A stretch of DNA of 56,368 nucleotides from a bacterium D16-51 (GTDB lineage Bacteria > Bacillota > Clostridia > Lachnospirales > Lachnospiraceae), in contig RAYE01000038.1 in the NCBI GenBank assembly GCA_003612285.1, positions 1 to 56,368 of the forward strand, given 5' to 3'. Of the stretch, positions 54,097-56,368 are shown one piece after another. Below the pieces are notes generated by a model that had not been told where the DNA came from, made no database searches, and was given only the letters and a program-made list of their open reading frames with translations. Positions within the stretch are counted from its first letter, which is position 1, and each line of letters opens with the position of its first letter. The position numbers and the translations under genes are program-made.

Positions 54097-54207
54097 CTAC
54101 TCATCCTTCAGAGAATCCTTAACTCCTGCTACAACTGCTGACACAGCCGCTACCACAACTACAACTGCGATTACTACGACTGCGATTACCCCTGCAATAA
54201 TTGCCAT
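54097..54207 (-). CDS. 36-residue hydrophobic membrane peptide
   Basis: ATG at 54207, TAG at 54097-54099, 6 bp ahead of aroD. The product is almost wholly Val/Ala/Ile (MAIIAGVIAVVVIAVVVVVA), with a short charged tail (GVKDSLKDE), so a single membrane helix. A GGCGG lies about 10 nt ahead, a weak match. Too short for standard gene finding; no family recognised. The tight spacing to aroD suggests translational coupling. It may be a real small protein or a chance frame. Confidence 0.45.
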   Translation of the reverse strand: MAIIAGVIAVVVIAVVVVVAAVSAVVAGVKDSLKDE

Positions 54208-54243
54208 ACTTTTTGCACCGCCTTCCCTTTCCCATTGATTTCT

Positions 54244-54380
54244 TTATAGTAAACGAAAAAAACGCTTGCGTTTTGCTTCGTTTTCAGCGCCGGATACACG
54301 CTGCAAGGCAGCATACTTCCTATGTGTATCCGTGCGCATCCATTATAGTAAACGCATGTATTTTATGCGTTTACTATAAT
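54244..54380. repeat. TATAGTAAACG palindromic repeat
   Basis: A perfect 16-bp hairpin (54342-54357 with 54365-54380, arm ATTATAGTAAACGCAT) plus a further copy of TTATAGTAAACG at 54244-54255. An inverted GATACAC/GTGTATC pair lies between them. No ORF. It separates the ilv unit from the aro unit. Confidence 0.6.
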
Positions 54381-54390
54381 ATAACCAAAA

Positions 54391-54416
54391 GCTGCCTGCC
54401 TCCTTTGGCAGACAGC
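54391..54416 (-). terminator. ilvC terminator
   Basis: GCTGCCTGCC (54391-54400) pairs with GGCAGACAGC (54407-54416), one mismatch. On the minus strand it is followed by TTTTGGTTAT. Confidence 0.75.
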
Positions 54417-54438
54417 CTGAATTTCCCTGAAACGGAAA

Positions 54439-55482
<1,044 letters not shown>

Positions 55483-55538
55483 TTAAATTGAAATAATTTA
55501 TGCAAAGCGCATGTCTTATACGACCGGGCGTTTTACTC

Positions 55539-56042
55539 CTAATCTATTTCCTCGAACATATCCTCCGCACCGCGGCTTAATCCCGCTATCCCTGTACGGA
55601 CCATTTCCTTAATCTCATATCCATCCAAAAGCTTCACAAATGCACTCAGCTTATTCTGGTTGCCTGTTAATTCAATCATCAGCGTATCAATGCCAACGTC
55701 CACAACCTTTGCACGGAATATTTCTGCTATCGCAATCACCTCCGGCCGCTCCTGCGCCGTCACCCCTACCGTTACCAGAATCAGTTCACGGCATACCCTG
55801 TGGCCGCTTTTTAAAACTTTAACACAACGGACGTCCTCTAATTTAGCCACTTGCTTTTCTATCTGGTCAAGCACCTGGTCATCCCCATGGACAACAACTG
55901 TCATGCGGGAATAGGAAGCATTCTCCGTCTCACCAACTGTCAGGCTGTCAATACTATATCCCCTGCGGCTGAATAATCCGGAAACCCTGCTCAAAACCCC
56001 AGATGTATTGTCAACCAGAATAGATAATACACGTTTATTCAT
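55539..56042 (-). CDS. ilvH: Acetolactate synthase small (regulatory) subunit
   Basis: 167 residues. An ACT domain (VLSILVDNTSGVLSRVSGLFSRRGYSIDSL) followed by the C-terminal ALS_ss_C domain (MIELTGNQNKLSAFVKLLDGYEIKEMVRTGIAGL). It gives valine feedback control to the catalytic subunit, which is not in the window. The ATG at 56042 with GAGGT ahead is chosen over an in-frame ATG 18 bp upstream. First gene of the ilvH-ilvC unit. Confidence 0.95.
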   Translation of the reverse strand: MNKRVLSILVDNTSGVLSRVSGLFSRRGYSIDSLTVGETENASYSRMTVVVHGDDQVLDQIEKQVAKLEDVRCVKVLKSGHRVCRELILVTVGVTAQERPEVIAIAEIFRAKVVDVGIDTLMIELTGNQNKLSAFVKLLDGYEIKEMVRTGIAGLSRGAEDMFEEID

Positions 56043-56115
56043 ATGACACCTCTTTTTCACCTTGCGGCAGTTTTATGTAACATTTGCAGCACCAGTGCAG
56101 ACGGTGCTTTTTCAT
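56035..56115 (-). CDS. Possible 26-codon leader ORF overlapping ilvH start
   Basis: ATG at 56113-56115 with GGAG 6 nt ahead. It ends at a TAA that overlaps the ilvH start codon region (8 nt). The peptide (MKKHRLHWCCKCYIKL...) is not rich in Leu, Ile or Val, so classical attenuation is unlikely; coupling is possible. The predicted promoter would leave almost no leader before this ATG, so it is doubtful. Confidence 0.25.
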   Translation of the reverse strand: MKKHRLHWCCKCYIKLPQGEKEVSYE

Positions 56116-56125
56116 GCCATCTCCG

Positions 56126-56154
56126 ATTTTAACAATATGTACTGTTTTTGTCAA
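56126..56154 (-). promoter_or_regulatory. Predicted ilvHC promoter
   Basis: On the minus strand, a perfect -35 TTGACA (56149-56154), a 17-bp spacer and -10 TAAAAT (56126-56131). The leader is about 75 nt and carries the hairpin AGCACC/GGTGCT (about 56085-56105). No T-box motif is seen. Confidence 0.65.
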
Positions 56155-56368
56155 GGTTCACACACTCTAAGGCAGTCATTTCATCATTTAATTGTTGCTA
56201 TTCACAGTCAATGCTATCATAAATTGTAGAAACAAATATAAAATGATTTTCCCTTTGGATGTATTTTCCATATTATGCAGTATGAGAAAGCAGAAGTCGT
56301 CCTGATTTTCTGCAAAATAACTAAAGTTTGCTGTAAATTACAGCCTGACAAAAATTTAGAAAGACATT
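56155..56368. other. Gene-free right edge of window
   Basis: AT-rich with no supported ORF. A family B fragment (TTGCTATTCACAGTC, about 56206-56220) is present. Nothing else recognised. Confidence 0.4.

Noticed and set aside
54244-54380. Possible CRISPR array from repeated TATAGTAAACG
   Set aside because: Only three short copies, irregular spacing, one inverted, no spacers of equal length and no cas genes.
56043-56368. T-box leader for ilvH-ilvC
   Set aside because: No T-box sequence or specifier-loop structure could be found, and the predicted promoter leaves only about 75 nt.

Overview
The window looks like chromosome of a motile, spore-forming, anaerobic gut Firmicute, most likely a member of the Lachnospiraceae. 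The reasons are a moderate-to-low GC content, strong AGGAGG-type ribosome binding sites, a SpoIIID sporulation regulator, a chemoreceptor with a partner binding protein, a clostridial [FeFe]-hydrogenase-type sensor, Big_2/Ig-like surface proteins, and a PadR-DUF1700-DUF4097 operon. The species cannot be named from the sequence alone.

Layout. 1-8570: two paralogous large Ig-like surface proteins and two paralogous lipoproteins in a mirror-image, convergent arrangement. 8984-16857: rpoB-rpoC as an isolated transcription unit with its own terminator. 16751-19507: a divergent GH3 beta-glucosidase. 19363-22537: an accessory patch with a decayed AAA-ATPase/nuclease gene, spoIIID, a type I toxin-antitoxin locus (30-residue toxin, convergent antisense RNA), an unknown gene and a small XRE regulator. 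22954-25866: the trkA-trkH potassium uptake operon. 26020-30300: a lytic transglycosylase, a small unknown gene, and a chemoreceptor followed by an orphan sugar-type binding lipoprotein. 30442-34922: sirtuin, an LTA-synthase-like membrane sulfatase and an HtrA protease. 35130-42502: on one strand, an H2/redox-sensor-like chemotaxis protein, a LytTR two-component system and a heterodimeric ABC exporter. 42762-46767: aroE, then the PadR-DUF1700-DUF4097-DUF4097 operon. 46910-47464: efp. 47615-52616: a signalling cluster of a transmembrane LRR Ser/Thr kinase, a DNA-binding regulator and a secreted LRR protein. 52731-56154: aroK, aroD, a 36-residue membrane peptide, ilvC and ilvH.

The most interesting items are these. 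(i) The kinase/regulator/LRR cluster has two copies of the inverted repeat TGGGC-N6-GCCCA, each exactly 38 bp ahead of a -10 box, one for the regulator gene and one for the secreted LRR protein gene. This is the geometry of a class II activator site. (ii) A soluble chemotaxis transducer is fused to an H-cluster domain and lies 40 bp upstream of a LytTR two-component system. (iii) A compact type I toxin-antitoxin locus has all its parts visible. (iv) Two families of small dispersed palindromic repeats, A (TTAAGGAACTGT/ACAGTTCCTTAA) and B (GGTTACTATTCACGGCC), lie in many gaps and often abut stop codons.

Functional assignments come from recognising motifs by eye. No database search was run. Promoters and operators are predictions from consensus matches.
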